From: Betaproteobacteria bacterium
Lineage (GTDB): Bacteria; Pseudomonadota; Gammaproteobacteria; Burkholderiales; Thiobacteraceae
Length of the DNA: 37,657 bases
Reading direction: 5' to 3'
NCBI GenBank assembly: GCA_024641855.1
Contig: JAHECG010000004.1
Coordinates: 1-37,657 of the forward strand
Shown here piece by piece: positions 17,878 to 27,218 of this stretch. The notes under the pieces were generated by a model, which had not been told where the DNA came from, did not search any database, and saw nothing but the letters and a program-made list of their open reading frames with translations. Within the stretch, counting starts at the first letter, position 1; each line of letters opens with the position of its first letter. The translations under genes were made by a program, and so were the position numbers.

Positions 17878-17921
17878 GTAGCGACTTTCCTTTGTAACGC
17901 TCCGCTTTCCGCAATAGAACC

Positions 17922-19391
17922 ATGACACCAGCAAGCCATCCAAAAGTATTATTCGCCACTTCGGAAGCCCACCCACTAATGAAAACCGGTGGTCTGGCCG
18001 ATGTATCGGGCGCGCTACCCGTTGCCTTACATGGCCTAGGTCTTGATATCAAATTACTGATTCCGGGCTATCCGGAAGTTTTGTCCAAGTGCCGCGACAC
18101 TAAACCCTTCGCAACGCTGGACAATCCTTTTGCCCCTGGCGACGTCCAACTCCTGGAATCGCACCTGCCTGATACGGATTTACCGGTACTGATCGTTGCC
18201 TATGACGCTTTCTTCAATCGCCCAGGTGGGCCTTATCAAACCAGCGCGGGCAGCGATTGGCCAGATAATGCGCTGCGTTTCGGCCTCCTATCCTACGTCG
18301 CAGCCTGGCTCGGCAGCAGTGGCAATACCAGCGCATGGCAACCGGACATCGTCCATTGCAACGACTGGCAAACCGGTCTCGCTCCAGCGTACTTACGTTT
18401 TTGGCAGGGGCGCAAAGCCCGCAGCATCCTGACGATCCATAATCTAGCCTATCAAGGCGTATTCGGTGCGGAGATGCTGCACGCGCTGCAACTCCCCCCG
18501 GAGAGCTTCAAATTACAGGGCCTGGAATATTACGGCCAATTGTCCTTCTTGAAAGCGGGCCTCTTTTATTGTGACCGCATCACCACCGTCAGCCCCACTT
18601 ACGCGCAAGAAATTCAGCATGAAAGCTTGGGCTTCGGCATGCAAGGTTTACTGCATGAACGTCGCGGCGTACTCACCGGCATCATCAACGGCATCGACAA
18701 TCAAGAATGGAATCCTGAAATAGACCCGCATCTGGACAAGCCATTTACAGCCCTCCGATTACATGACAAAGCCCAAAACAAATCGGCGCTACAACAAGAA
18801 GTGGGGTTGCATGTCCATGCACAAGCCCCCTTAGTCGCCATCATCTCGCGCATGACCTATCAAAAAGGTTCCGATGTCATCTTGGGTTTAATGAACGACT
18901 TGGTACGCGAGGGTGTGCAGTTTGTCTTGCTGGGCTCGGGGGATAAAGCATTGGAACGCGCATTTCGCGAACTAGCACTGAACCACCCAGGCCGCATCAG
19001 CGTCACCATCGGTTACGATGAGCGCTTATCGCATCGGATTGAAGCCAGCGCAGATATTTTCCTCATGCCCTCACGCTTCGAGCCTTGCGGCCTCAACCAG
19101 ATGTACAGCCAACGCTATGGCACGCCGCCGGTCGCGCATGCCACAGGCGGGTTAGCGGATACCATCGTGGATGCGACGCCGGAAAACATTGCCGCTGGAC
19201 TCGCCAGCGGCATCCTGTTTTACGATATGCATTTTCACACAGTCATTGCCGCCTTACGTCATGCGGTCCACTTGTACCGACATGACCCAAACGTTTGGCG
19301 ACAAATTCAGCTCGCTGGCATGGCTAAGGATTTTTCTTGGCAAAACAGCGCACAAGAATATTTAAAGCTATACCGATCACTCGACGCTTAG
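17922..19391 (+). CDS. glgA: Glycogen synthase (ADP-glucose, GT5)
   Basis: The enzyme extends alpha-1,4-glucan chains from ADP-glucose in the cytoplasm. The 489-aa protein has the GT-B fold. The KTGGLADV substrate motif starts at Lys21. The C-terminal nucleotide-binding half contains ISRMTYQKGSDVI and the conserved SRFEPCGLNQMYSQRYGTPP. Length is typical of bacterial GlgA. The stop lies 4 bases before the stop of the convergent glgP, so synthesis and phosphorolysis genes meet tail to tail. Composition is like the rest of the window, in contrast to the gnd just upstream. Confidence 0.95.
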   Translation: MTPASHPKVLFATSEAHPLMKTGGLADVSGALPVALHGLGLDIKLLIPGYPEVLSKCRDTKPFATLDNPFAPGDVQLLESHLPDTDLPVLIVAYDAFFNRPGGPYQTSAGSDWPDNALRFGLLSYVAAWLGSSGNTSAWQPDIVHCNDWQTGLAPAYLRFWQGRKARSILTIHNLAYQGVFGAEMLHALQLPPESFKLQGLEYYGQLSFLKAGLFYCDRITTVSPTYAQEIQHESLGFGMQGLLHERRGVLTGIINGIDNQEWNPEIDPHLDKPFTALRLHDKAQNKSALQQEVGLHVHAQAPLVAIISRMTYQKGSDVILGLMNDLVREGVQFVLLGSGDKALERAFRELALNHPGRISVTIGYDERLSHRIEASADIFLMPSRFEPCGLNQMYSQRYGTPPVAHATGGLADTIVDATPENIAAGLASGILFYDMHFHTVIAALRHAVHLYRHDPNVWRQIQLAGMAKDFSWQNSAQEYLKLYRSLDA

Positions 19392-19395
19392 CCCG

Positions 19396-21951
19396 TTACA
19401 GCCACACCATCAGCCCCATTTCCAAGGGGTGCGTCAATAGCGCGTGCGTGGGGTAGATGCGGATCTTATAGTCGAGCCGCCCACATAAATGCGGTGCAAG
19501 TTCCAACGCATAATGCTGCTCCCCGCTTCCGCTATCTACGCCGGAACACGTGAAGCGATAATGACTGAAATCTTTATTCTCTTCCTTGTTCGGCCGTGCT
19601 AACAACATTTCGACGACGACATCGGCGGACTGCAAATCGTCCATTTTCACCATCACTTCAAAACGCACAGTGTCGCCAAATTGAATGCGCTTTTTTGGTG
19701 TATCCACACGCCGCATACTGATTTTTGGCCACGCAGCGCGAATACGGGTTTTCCACTCGGCCAGCGTTCGTGCATGCTCAAAATTATTTTGCGCGTACAA
19801 ACGCCCCTGCTTGCTCGCCGGTAGATAAAAATTCGACACATACTCACCCACCATGCGACTGGCGTTGAAACGCGGCAACAAGGAAGCGATCGAGTGCTTC
19901 GCCATTTTCACCCACTCGGCGGAATACCCTAATTTGTCGCGCCGATAGTAGAGCGGAATGATTTGATCCTGTAGCAATTCGTACAAGGTCTGACTATCTT
20001 CCTTGTTGCGCCGATATTCATCCATATGCTCCGGTGGTGGTTTGATCGCCCAGCCATTGTGACCGTCGTAGCCTTCGCCCCACCAACCATCCATCACGGA
20101 CAGGTTGATCACGCCGTTAATCCCTGCCTTCATGCCGGACGTACCGGAAGCCTCCAGCGGGTAAATCGGCGTATTCAGCCAGACATCCACACCCGACACC
20201 AAGCGCCGCGACAAGCCCAGATCGTAGCCTTCAGTCATCAATACTTTGCCGACAAATTCGGGCATATGCATGATTTGATAAACCTGACGAATCAATTCCT
20301 GACCCGGATGATCTGCCGGGTGCGCCTTGCCGGCGAACAGGAATAAAACCGGACGATCCGCATCGGAGAGAATCTCGCGTAGCCAATCCAAGTTTTCAAA
20401 CAACAAAGTCGCGCGTTTATACGTCGCAAAGCGGCGCGCAAAGCCGATCGTCAACACATTCGGGTTACTGGAATCGGCCAAGCGAAACATGCGATCCAGA
20501 TGCGCCTCCGACCCTTGGTTGCGCATATGTTGTTCGGTTAAACGCGTACGCACCAATTGCAACATCTGCGATTTTAACGATTGGTGCACACTCCAAAACA
20601 AGTGATCGGGAATGGCTTCGATCTTCGACCAGTATTCGACATCTGACATGCGATGCCGCCATTCGTATCCCAGATACTGATCGAATAAGTCAGCCCATTC
20701 CAACGCCAAGAAGGTCGGCACATGCACGCCATTGGTGACATAGCTCATGGGACTTTCATTCGAGTCGATCTGCGGCCACAAATCGGCGCAGATGTGAGAA
20801 GACACATCGCCATGAATACGTGAAACACCATTTTGATGACGCGAGGCACGAATCGCCAAGCCGGTCATATTAAAATCCGCACCATCGTCCTTGTGGCCCA
20901 GCGCCATGAAGTCTTGATACGAAATCCCCAGCTCCGGCAACATATCGTGAAAATACGCCTCGATCATGGTTGCACTGAAGTGATCATGTCCAGCCGGGAC
21001 TGGCGTATGCGTGGTAAATACCGTATTCACCGCCACCGCTTCCAGCGCACTGGCAAAATCCAAGCCCTGCGCGCGCAACATACGGATACGTTCCAGCATC
21101 AAAAATGCCGCATGGCCTTCGTTGATATGCCACACCGTGGGTTTGAATCCCATCGCGTCCAGCGCGCGCACGCCACCAACACCGAGCATGATCTCTTGTT
21201 GAATGCGCATATTGCGATCACCGCCATACAGTTGGTGCGCGATATCTCGATCTTCAGGCGTATTCTCTTCAAGATCGGTGTCGAGCAACACCATGCGTAC
21301 ATGGCCAACGGTAGCTTCCCAGACCTTTACCGCTACTTTGCGCCCCAGGATGGAGACGCTAATTTTCAGTTCGGAGCCATCCTCCAAGCGCACCGGCGTA
21401 ATCGGTAAATCATCGAAATCGGAATCGGCATAGCTCGCGATTTGCCGGCCTTCCGAATCGATGGTTTGGGTGAAATAGCCTTGGCGATACAACAAACCCA
21501 CCGCGACAAACGGCAAACGCATATCGCTCGCCGCTTTACAATGATCGCCCGCTAAAATACCCAGGCCACCGGAGTAGATGGGAAAGCTCTCGTGAAAACC
21601 AAACTCAAAGCAGAAATAGGCAACGAGATCGCTTTCCTTCAACTCCTCATGACTCGGCGCGCGCATCGGCTCGCTATGATAGGTGTCATAGGCAGAAAGC
21701 ACGCGATTATAGGTCGCCAGGAAAACTTGGTCGTCAATCGCATCGACTAAGCGTTGCTCATCGATACGCCGCAAGAACACGCGCGGATTATGCCCGACAA
21801 CGCCCCACAAACCCGGGTGCAAGCGGGCAAACAAGGTGCGGGTGGGTTTATCCCAGCTGTACCACAAATTGTTCGCCAACTCTTCCAGGCGCGCCATTTT
21901 GCGCGGGATCTTTGGGGTAACTTCAATATTGAATGTGCTGCCCGATTTCAT
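19396..21951 (-). CDS. glgP: Alpha-glucan (glycogen) phosphorylase, GT35
   Basis: The enzyme releases glucose 1-phosphate from alpha-1,4-glucans using PLP. The 851-aa protein belongs to the divergent branch of phosphorylases with an N-terminal DUF3417 domain (residues about 10-120). The PLP lysine is Lys608 in ASGTSGMKAGINGVINLS, and LDGWW-type residues follow (VMDGWWGEGYDGHNGW). The C-terminus carries an extension of about 100 residues beyond the catalytic core. GGAG lies 8 bases before the ATG. It converges on glgA. Confidence 0.93.
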   Translation of the reverse strand: MKSGSTFNIEVTPKIPRKMARLEELANNLWYSWDKPTRTLFARLHPGLWGVVGHNPRVFLRRIDEQRLVDAIDDQVFLATYNRVLSAYDTYHSEPMRAPSHEELKESDLVAYFCFEFGFHESFPIYSGGLGILAGDHCKAASDMRLPFVAVGLLYRQGYFTQTIDSEGRQIASYADSDFDDLPITPVRLEDGSELKISVSILGRKVAVKVWEATVGHVRMVLLDTDLEENTPEDRDIAHQLYGGDRNMRIQQEIMLGVGGVRALDAMGFKPTVWHINEGHAAFLMLERIRMLRAQGLDFASALEAVAVNTVFTTHTPVPAGHDHFSATMIEAYFHDMLPELGISYQDFMALGHKDDGADFNMTGLAIRASRHQNGVSRIHGDVSSHICADLWPQIDSNESPMSYVTNGVHVPTFLALEWADLFDQYLGYEWRHRMSDVEYWSKIEAIPDHLFWSVHQSLKSQMLQLVRTRLTEQHMRNQGSEAHLDRMFRLADSSNPNVLTIGFARRFATYKRATLLFENLDWLREILSDADRPVLFLFAGKAHPADHPGQELIRQVYQIMHMPEFVGKVLMTEGYDLGLSRRLVSGVDVWLNTPIYPLEASGTSGMKAGINGVINLSVMDGWWGEGYDGHNGWAIKPPPEHMDEYRRNKEDSQTLYELLQDQIIPLYYRRDKLGYSAEWVKMAKHSIASLLPRFNASRMVGEYVSNFYLPASKQGRLYAQNNFEHARTLAEWKTRIRAAWPKISMRRVDTPKKRIQFGDTVRFEVMVKMDDLQSADVVVEMLLARPNKEENKDFSHYRFTCSGVDSGSGEQHYALELAPHLCGRLDYKIRIYPTHALLTHPLEMGLMVWL

Positions 21952-22071
21952 CGTCGATCTCCATCATTATTTTTTTCGGCCCACCATCGGGCAAATTCGC
22001 ATCAATTCAAGTCATGATCTTGGTTATTTGATCATAGGAAAAGGATGTGATATTGGCCAGTCGTCACCGGC

Positions 22072-22581
22072 TCATCCTAAAGGACGCAGAATGAGTTGAT
22101 TCTCGCGCTGCGTAAATTCCAGATGCTTGAGGAAACTCATGCCCAATAAAACCGTATCGTCCATCATGCCATCCGAAAACACCGCACTCACCTCGCGCAC
22201 CTCGATATCGCCAAGGCGCACAGATTTAAGACGAGTCGTAAAACCAACAGCCGTGCCATTCGCCGTATCCAACTGAATCGACGCGCCACGCTGCAAATCC
22301 AGCTCTCTTGCCAAGCGCGCAGAAAGCGCCACCGTGGTCGCGCCGGTATCCAACAAGAACGTGACTTGATGGCCATTGATTTCACCGGTCGCGACATAAT
22401 GCCCCTGACGATTGCGCTCCAATACCACCGATCCATTGGCGTTCAGCGCAGGCTGCTGATTCGGATTCGCCTGATGCAACAACCAACGATCCGCACCCCA
22501 CCATCCGCCGCCCAAAATCAGCAGCCAGGCGATCCAAAGCATGATAACGCCGGAACGACGGTGCGGATTGAGTTCGGACAT
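22072..22581 (-). CDS. Membrane-anchored retropepsin-like aspartic protease (clan AA, TIGR02281-like)
   Basis: A 169-aa protein with one N-terminal transmembrane helix (about residues 12-30) and a periplasm-facing single-lobed aspartic protease domain. The catalytic motif is Asp78-Thr-Gly-Ala in FLLDTGATTVALS. A second family motif, LLGMSFLKHLEF, is near the C-terminus. Such proteins work as dimers, each subunit giving one aspartate. Substrates in proteobacteria are not established. The start codon lies 4 bases after the orn stop, so translation is probably coupled to orn. Confidence 0.88.
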   Translation of the reverse strand: MSELNPHRRSGVIMLWIAWLLILGGGWWGADRWLLHQANPNQQPALNANGSVVLERNRQGHYVATGEINGHQVTFLLDTGATTVALSARLARELDLQRGASIQLDTANGTAVGFTTRLKSVRLGDIEVREVSAVFSDGMMDDTVLLGMSFLKHLEFTQRENQLILRPLG

Positions 22582-22585
22582 CGAC

Positions 22586-23140
22586 TTAAGGTTTGATGAA
22601 ATGCTCGCGGTAATATTTCAATTCCGCGATCGATTCGTAAATATCAGCCAAGGCCGTGTGCTTACCCTCTTTGGTTACGCCCGAAGCGATTTCCGGCTTC
22701 CAGCGTTTTACCAACTCTTTAAACGTCGAGACATCCAGGTTGCGATAATGGAAATAAGCTTCTAACGCCGGCATATGGCGCGCCAAGAAACGCCGATCTT
22801 GGCAAATCGAGTTGCCGCACATGGGGGACTTCCCTTTTCCCACGATCGGCTCAAGAAAAGCGATCATCTGCACTTCCACTTCAGCCTCGGCCAAGGTTGA
22901 GGTACGCACCTTCTCGATCAAGCCGGAACGGCCATGGGTCGACTTATTCCAATCATCCATACCATCCATCACCGCATCGCTCTGGTGCACCACCAACGCC
23001 GGGGATTCGGCAATCGGGTTCAAATCGGAATCGGTCACCACCAAGGCAACCTCAATAATTCGGTCGGTGTCCGGGAACAGACCGGTCATTTCCATGTCAA
23101 TCCAGATCAGATGATTATTATTGTTCGGCTGTTGTGCCAT
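22586..23140 (-). CDS. orn: Oligoribonuclease (DEDDh 3'-5' exoribonuclease)
   Basis: The enzyme degrades 2-5 nt RNA, and in many bacteria the c-di-GMP breakdown product pGpG, to mononucleotides. The DEDDh residues are seen in [16 protein letters not shown] (Asp15, Glu17), in the central CQDRRFL region, and in the C-terminal [14 protein letters not shown] with its His and Asp. The 184-aa length is normal. AGGAAA precedes the ATG by about 8 bases. It is divergent from the M48 protease gene, with 37 bases between the two start codons, so their promoters overlap. The link to pGpG is relevant because a c-di-GMP operon lies at 30219-37657. Confidence 0.95.
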   Translation of the reverse strand: MAQQPNNNNHLIWIDMEMTGLFPDTDRIIEVALVVTDSDLNPIAESPALVVHQSDAVMDGMDDWNKSTHGRSGLIEKVRTSTLAEAEVEVQMIAFLEPIVGKGKSPMCGNSICQDRRFLARHMPALEAYFHYRNLDVSTFKELVKRWKPEIASGVTKEGKHTALADIYESIAELKYYREHFIKP

Positions 23141-23177
23141 AATGTTTTCCTAAATTTTTCAAAGTAACCCTATCAAC

Positions 23178-24422
23178 ATGCACGTTTTCACGCTCACCTT
23201 CCTCGCCGCACTGGGTTTAACCCTGGCACTGCAAATTTGGCTTTCACGCCGACACATTACCTACATTCTAACGCATAAGGGACAAGTCCCAGCCGCCTTC
23301 AGCGACAAAATCAGCCTGGAAGCACACCAAAAAGCCGCCGACTACACTGTTGCCAAAACCCGGGTTTCTATCCTGCAACACGTCATAGAAGCGCTGGTGC
23401 TATTGGCCTTTACCTTAGGCGGCGGCTTAGAGGTCTTGGCACAAGCCTGGAATGGCCGATTTGATTCCGCAACGCTGGAAGGCACCGCCTTAATCCTCAG
23501 CGCCTTAGTGCTCTTGGCCGCGATCGATATTCCTTTGAGTCTATACCGGACGTTTGGCATAGAAGCCCGCTTCGGCTTCAACAAAATCACCCCCAAAATC
23601 TACCTCATCGACCTAGTCAAGCAAACCGCGCTCGCCATCGCCTTAGGCGGCCCCTTGCTAATCGGCGTGTTATGGTTAATGGGGGCAATGGGCGCATATT
23701 GGTGGCTCTACGTTTGGGTCGTCTGGATGATCTTTAACCTGCTCATCATTGCCATCTACCCAACCTTTATCGCGCCGCTGTTCAATAAGTTCCAGCCGAT
23801 GGAAGACGCCCAACTCAAAGCCCGCATCGAAGCGCTGCTGGTCAAATGCGGCTTTCACGCCAGCGGATTATTTGTGATCGACGGCTCCAAGCGCAGCAGC
23901 CACGGCAACGCCTATTTCAGCGGCTTAGGAAAATCCAAACGCATCGTCTTCTTCGATACCTTGCTCAACAACTTGAACGCAGATGAGATAGAAGCCGTGC
24001 TCGCACATGAACTAGGTCACTTCAAGCGCCGCCACATCATGAAGCGGATGGCTTGGTTATTTGCCGGTAGCCTGGTTGCCTTATGGGGGCTGGCCATGCT
24101 CATGCAAGCCGATTGGTTCTACGCCGGTTTAGGTGTCACGACACAAAACACAGCGACCGCACTGTTATTATTCATCGTCGTCAGTCCAGTCTTTACCTTT
24201 TTGTTGCATCCGCTGTTGGCACGCATGTCGCGCCAACATGAATTCGAAGCCGATCAATATGCTGCCCAAACCGCCACGGCTGCCGCATTGGTTCGCGCAT
24301 TGGTCAAACTGTATGAAGACAATGCCTCGACGCTCACCCCGGATCCCGTCCATTCCGCTTTTTACGATTCTCACCCCCCTGCCGGCATTCGCATCGCGCG
24401 CTTGCAAATGGCTGCAACTTAA
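23178..24422 (+). CDS. M48 family zinc metalloprotease (Ste24/HtpX-like)
   Basis: An integral membrane protease of 414 aa. Four or more hydrophobic helices are visible in the N-terminal half, including the first 20 residues and the GGPLLIGVLWLMGAMGAYWW region. The zinc-binding HELGH is at residues 277-281 in VLAHELGHFKRRH. The third ligand is probably the Glu in HEFEADQYAA. Two further helices follow the catalytic motif. This is the CAAX-prenyl protease (Ste24-type) arrangement. Bacterial members serve in membrane protein quality control. It heads a probable operon with the cytochrome, PCD and rsgA genes. Confidence 0.92.
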   Translation: MHVFTLTFLAALGLTLALQIWLSRRHITYILTHKGQVPAAFSDKISLEAHQKAADYTVAKTRVSILQHVIEALVLLAFTLGGGLEVLAQAWNGRFDSATLEGTALILSALVLLAAIDIPLSLYRTFGIEARFGFNKITPKIYLIDLVKQTALAIALGGPLLIGVLWLMGAMGAYWWLYVWVVWMIFNLLIIAIYPTFIAPLFNKFQPMEDAQLKARIEALLVKCGFHASGLFVIDGSKRSSHGNAYFSGLGKSKRIVFFDTLLNNLNADEIEAVLAHELGHFKRRHIMKRMAWLFAGSLVALWGLAMLMQADWFYAGLGVTTQNTATALLLFIVVSPVFTFLLHPLLARMSRQHEFEADQYAAQTATAAALVRALVKLYEDNASTLTPDPVHSAFYDSHPPAGIRIARLQMAAT

Positions 24423-24433
24423 GGAGCTTAACC

Positions 24434-24739
24434 ATGCGTTATTTCGTGCTGTTGTCCGCCTTGTTCATCACCGTATCCGCTCAAGCTGCGCCTTTTGAAA
24501 ATGGCGACGCAACCAAGGGCAAAGCGATTGTCGATAAACAATGCTCGTCGTGTCATATCTCCATGTATAAAGGCGATGGCTCCGGCGTTTACACCCGTGC
24601 CGACCATAAAGTCAAAACCAGTAGCCAACTAAAGGCTCGCATCTCCGGTTGCAACGCCAACACCGGCGCAGGTATGTTCCCAGAAGATGAAACCGATGTG
24701 GGTGCCTATCTGAACAAAACCTATTACAAATTCAAATAA
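24434..24739 (+). CDS. Small monohaem cytochrome c
   Basis: A secreted c-type cytochrome of 101 aa. The signal peptide ends at AQA (residue 18). The haem site is CSSCH at residues 37-41. The likely axial ligand is Met81 in GAGMFPEDE. One extra cysteine, Cys73, is present. The AAGGAG of this gene overlaps the stop codon region of the M48 gene, and a short gap leads into the next gene, so it is within an operon. It resembles class I cytochromes that shuttle electrons in the periplasm. The partner is unknown. Confidence 0.92.
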   Translation: MRYFVLLSALFITVSAQAAPFENGDATKGKAIVDKQCSSCHISMYKGDGSGVYTRADHKVKTSSQLKARISGCNANTGAGMFPEDETDVGAYLNKTYYKFK

Positions 24740-24751
24740 GGATTACCGCTC

Positions 24752-25087
24752 ATGACTGTCTGCGATCTCTCCAAAGGCAAGTGCAAACCTTGCGAAGGCG
24801 GCGTACCGCCGCTCACCGAAGCTGAAGTCAAGGCCAGCCTGTCGCAACTCAGCGGCTGGGAAGTGGTGAATGGTGAAATCGCCAAAACCTATAGCTTCAA
24901 AAATTACTACGAGACCATGGCGTTCGTCAACGCGGCCGCCTGGGTCTCGCATCGCGAAGATCACCACCCCGATATCGAAGTGGGCTATAACAAATGCCGC
25001 GTACGTTACATCACGCATGCCATTGGCGGCTTGTCCGAAAACGACTTCATCTGCGCTGCAAAAATCGATGCACTGTTTGATATTTAG
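24752..25087 (+). CDS. phhB: Pterin-4a-carbinolamine dehydratase (PCD/DCoH)
   Basis: The enzyme recycles 4a-hydroxytetrahydropterin formed by aromatic amino-acid hydroxylases. In bacteria without such a hydroxylase it may serve a molybdopterin-linked role. The active-site histidines are seen in HREDHHPDIEVGYNK (His71-His72) and THAIGG (His89). At 111 aa it is typical. The N-terminus has three cysteines (Cys4, Cys11, Cys14) in CDLSKGKCKPC, common in this family. AAGGA lies 9 bases before the ATG. No phenylalanine hydroxylase gene is in the window. Confidence 0.93.
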   Translation: MTVCDLSKGKCKPCEGGVPPLTEAEVKASLSQLSGWEVVNGEIAKTYSFKNYYETMAFVNAAAWVSHREDHHPDIEVGYNKCRVRYITHAIGGLSENDFICAAKIDALFDI

Positions 25088-25108
25088 CCACAAAGGGCGC
25101 ACAGCGAC
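25088..25108 (+). repeat. Short partial copy of the CACAGAGG-type intergenic repeat
   Basis: CCACAAAGGGCGCACAGCGAC directly after the PCD stop codon resembles the start of the longer element at 27090 (CCACAGAGGTCACAGCGCAC). It may be a worn fragment of the same dispersed repeat or chance. Confidence 0.3.
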
Positions 25109-25137
25109 TGTTATTTGCGCCGTGCTGTAGCCCAACC

Positions 25138-26064
25138 GTGCACGCTGTGGCAAAAAAATCGGCTTCAAACAAAAGTGACTTACTCCCCGGCTTAATCGTC
25201 GCCGCGCACGGCAAGCACTATCGCGCCGAACTCGATGATGGTCGTCTGATTTCTTGCGTCACTCGCGGCAAGAAAACCGGTACCGCCTGCGGTGATCGTG
25301 TTGAAATCGCGCTCACAGCGACTGATCAAGGCGTGATCGAACGCATCGCTGAGCGTACGACCCGGCTCTATCGTTCGGACTTATATCGCGAAAAAATCAT
25401 CGCGACCAATGTCGATCAAATTGTCGTCGTGGTCGCCGCAGTCCCAAGCTTTTACGAAGAGCTGATCAACCGCTGCCTGGTCGCAGCGGAAACCGCCGGT
25501 ATCCGTGCTTTGATCGTGCTCAATAAAATCGACTTACCCGAAACGGTCGCGGCAGAACAAACGCTTGCCCTCTATGCATCGCTGGGTTACCCGCTACTCA
25601 AACTATGCGCGAAACAAGACGTTGCACCGCTCCGCGCCGCACTGGCCAACCACGCTAGCGTAGTTGTCGGTCAATCGGGCATGGGTAAATCCACTTTGAT
25701 CAACGGTCTGTTGCCGGATGCCAATATCCGCGAAGGCGACATCTCCGCAGCACTCGATTCCGGGAAACACACCACCACCCAGGCCACGCTGTATCACCTG
25801 GATTGCGACAGCCACATCATTGACTCACCAGGGCTACAAGAATTTGGACTGCACCACATAGAGATTGAGGAAATCGCGCAAGCCTTCATCGAATTTCGAC
25901 CTTTTCTGGGACAGTGCCGATTTCACAATTGCCGCCATCTCGTCGAGCCGGGTTGCGCAATGGATGACGCCGTAACGGCCGGAAATATCAACCCACGCCG
26001 CTTAAAAATGTATCGCGCACTGGCCAACGAAAAACTACGTGCGCCCCGCATTTACGCGACTTGA
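25138..26064 (+). CDS. rsgA: Ribosome small subunit biogenesis GTPase RsgA
   Basis: This circularly permuted GTPase acts in 30S maturation and tests the decoding centre. An N-terminal OB domain (to about residue 75) is followed by the permuted G motifs: LNKIDL (G4) first, then GQSGMGKST (G1, from Gly178), then DSPGLQEFG (G3). A C-terminal zinc site is built from CRFHNCRHLVEPGC. The start is a GTG. 25138 is used, but the in-frame GTG at 25147 gives a protein starting MAKKSASNK, which looks like the usual family start, and neither has a clear ribosome-binding site. Length is about 305-308 aa. Confidence 0.93.
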   Translation: MHAVAKKSASNKSDLLPGLIVAAHGKHYRAELDDGRLISCVTRGKKTGTACGDRVEIALTATDQGVIERIAERTTRLYRSDLYREKIIATNVDQIVVVVAAVPSFYEELINRCLVAAETAGIRALIVLNKIDLPETVAAEQTLALYASLGYPLLKLCAKQDVAPLRAALANHASVVVGQSGMGKSTLINGLLPDANIREGDISAALDSGKHTTTQATLYHLDCDSHIIDSPGLQEFGLHHIEIEEIAQAFIEFRPFLGQCRFHNCRHLVEPGCAMDDAVTAGNINPRRLKMYRALANEKLRAPRIYAT

Positions 26065-26110
26065 GCGTTTTAGCCCTAAACCTTATCCATTTGCGTACGT
26101 TAAACCTACT

Positions 26111-27043
26111 ATGAACGCACACCTCGATCCACTCGCCGAAAAACTCCAGCAAACCGTCCAACAAGCCGCGCAAATCATCCTCGGCAAAGAACATCAAATT
26201 CGCCTGGCGATCACCTGCTTGTTGGCGCGCGGTCATCTACTGATCGAAGACCTGCCCGGCATGGGCAAGACCACCTTGGCGCACCTGCTGGCGCAAATTC
26301 TCGGTTTACAGTTTCACCGCATCCAATTCACCAGCGATTTGCTACCGGCGGATCTGCTCGGCGTTTCGGTGTATGACCGTGAGCGCAACGGCTTCGTATT
26401 TCACCCTGGTCCAATTTTCTCGCAAGTGATTTTGGCGGACGAAATCAATCGTGCGACGCCCAAAGCACAAAGCGCCTTGCTCGAAGCGATGGAAGAACAT
26501 CAAGTCACCGCCGAAGGTGAAACGCGCAAATTGCCTGAACCGTTCTTTGTCATTGCGACACAGAATCCCTCGCATCAAGTCGGCACCTTCCCCTTACCGG
26601 AATCGCAACTCGACCGCTTCTTGCTGCGCATCGAACTCGGTTATCCGGAACGCCAAGCCGAACGGGCTTTGCTCACGGGGCAAGATCGACGGGACATGCT
26701 GGCGCAACTCTCACCGCTGTTGGATACCGCCGGTCTCGCCGCATTGCAAGCCGAAGTCAGCGGCATCCATTTGTCTGATGCTTTGGTAGATTATGTGCAA
26801 GCCTTAATAGCTGCCACCCGACAAAGCGCCCGCTTCAGCCTCGGCTTATCGCCACGCGGCGGCATCAGCCTAATTCGCAGCGCGCAAGCTTGGGCCCTGT
26901 TGCATGGACGACGCAGCGTGGTACCGGAAGATATCCAAGCCGTATTCGTCGCCGTCGCCGGCCATCGCCTGCGACCAGTCAGTGGCAACGAATCCGGTAG
27001 TGCCGCTGCACAGGCTTTGATTGGATCCGTCGCGATTCCTTGA
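26111..27043 (+). CDS. MoxR family AAA+ ATPase
   Basis: A cytoplasmic AAA+ chaperone-like ATPase of 310 aa. Walker A is GMGKTT at about residues 50-55 and Walker B is ILADEINRA. Sensor 1 is FFVIATQNP, followed by QLDRFLLRIELGYP. The family works with DUF58 and transglutaminase or VWA proteins, and here both classical partners follow. The frame is open back to a GTG at 26039 inside rsgA, but the ATG at 26111 gives the usual family N-terminus and no overlap, so it is preferred. No strong ribosome-binding site is seen. Confidence 0.92.
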   Translation: MNAHLDPLAEKLQQTVQQAAQIILGKEHQIRLAITCLLARGHLLIEDLPGMGKTTLAHLLAQILGLQFHRIQFTSDLLPADLLGVSVYDRERNGFVFHPGPIFSQVILADEINRATPKAQSALLEAMEEHQVTAEGETRKLPEPFFVIATQNPSHQVGTFPLPESQLDRFLLRIELGYPERQAERALLTGQDRRDMLAQLSPLLDTAGLAALQAEVSGIHLSDALVDYVQALIAATRQSARFSLGLSPRGGISLIRSAQAWALLHGRRSVVPEDIQAVFVAVAGHRLRPVSGNESGSAAAQALIGSVAIP

Positions 27044-27083
27044 AATCCGAACTAAACAGAAATGCCCGCACCCGAAACCACAA

Positions 27084-27186
27084 GATATCACCACAGAGGT
27101 CACAGCGCACACAGAGAAAAGCGATACCTAGAAGCTTTGTGGTAAAAAAAGATTTTTCTTGGCGCGCTTGGCGTCTTGGCGGTTAA
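27084..27186. repeat. Intergenic repeat-like element
   Basis: The gap between moxR and the DUF58 gene holds an element of about 100 bases. ACCACAGAG (27090-27098) faces CTTTGTGGT (27135-27143) as an inverted repeat with one mismatch. A T-rich part follows, then three tandem TTGGCG units in CTTGGCGCGCTTGGCGTC and the next bases (27158-27184). Sequences of the CACAGAGG...GGCGTCTTGGCGG type recur between genes in many bacterial genomes. It breaks the spacing of an otherwise tight operon. Confidence 0.5.
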
Positions 27187-27218
27187 TCATTTTCGTTCTC
27201 TAGAGCAAATTCTTCGTC

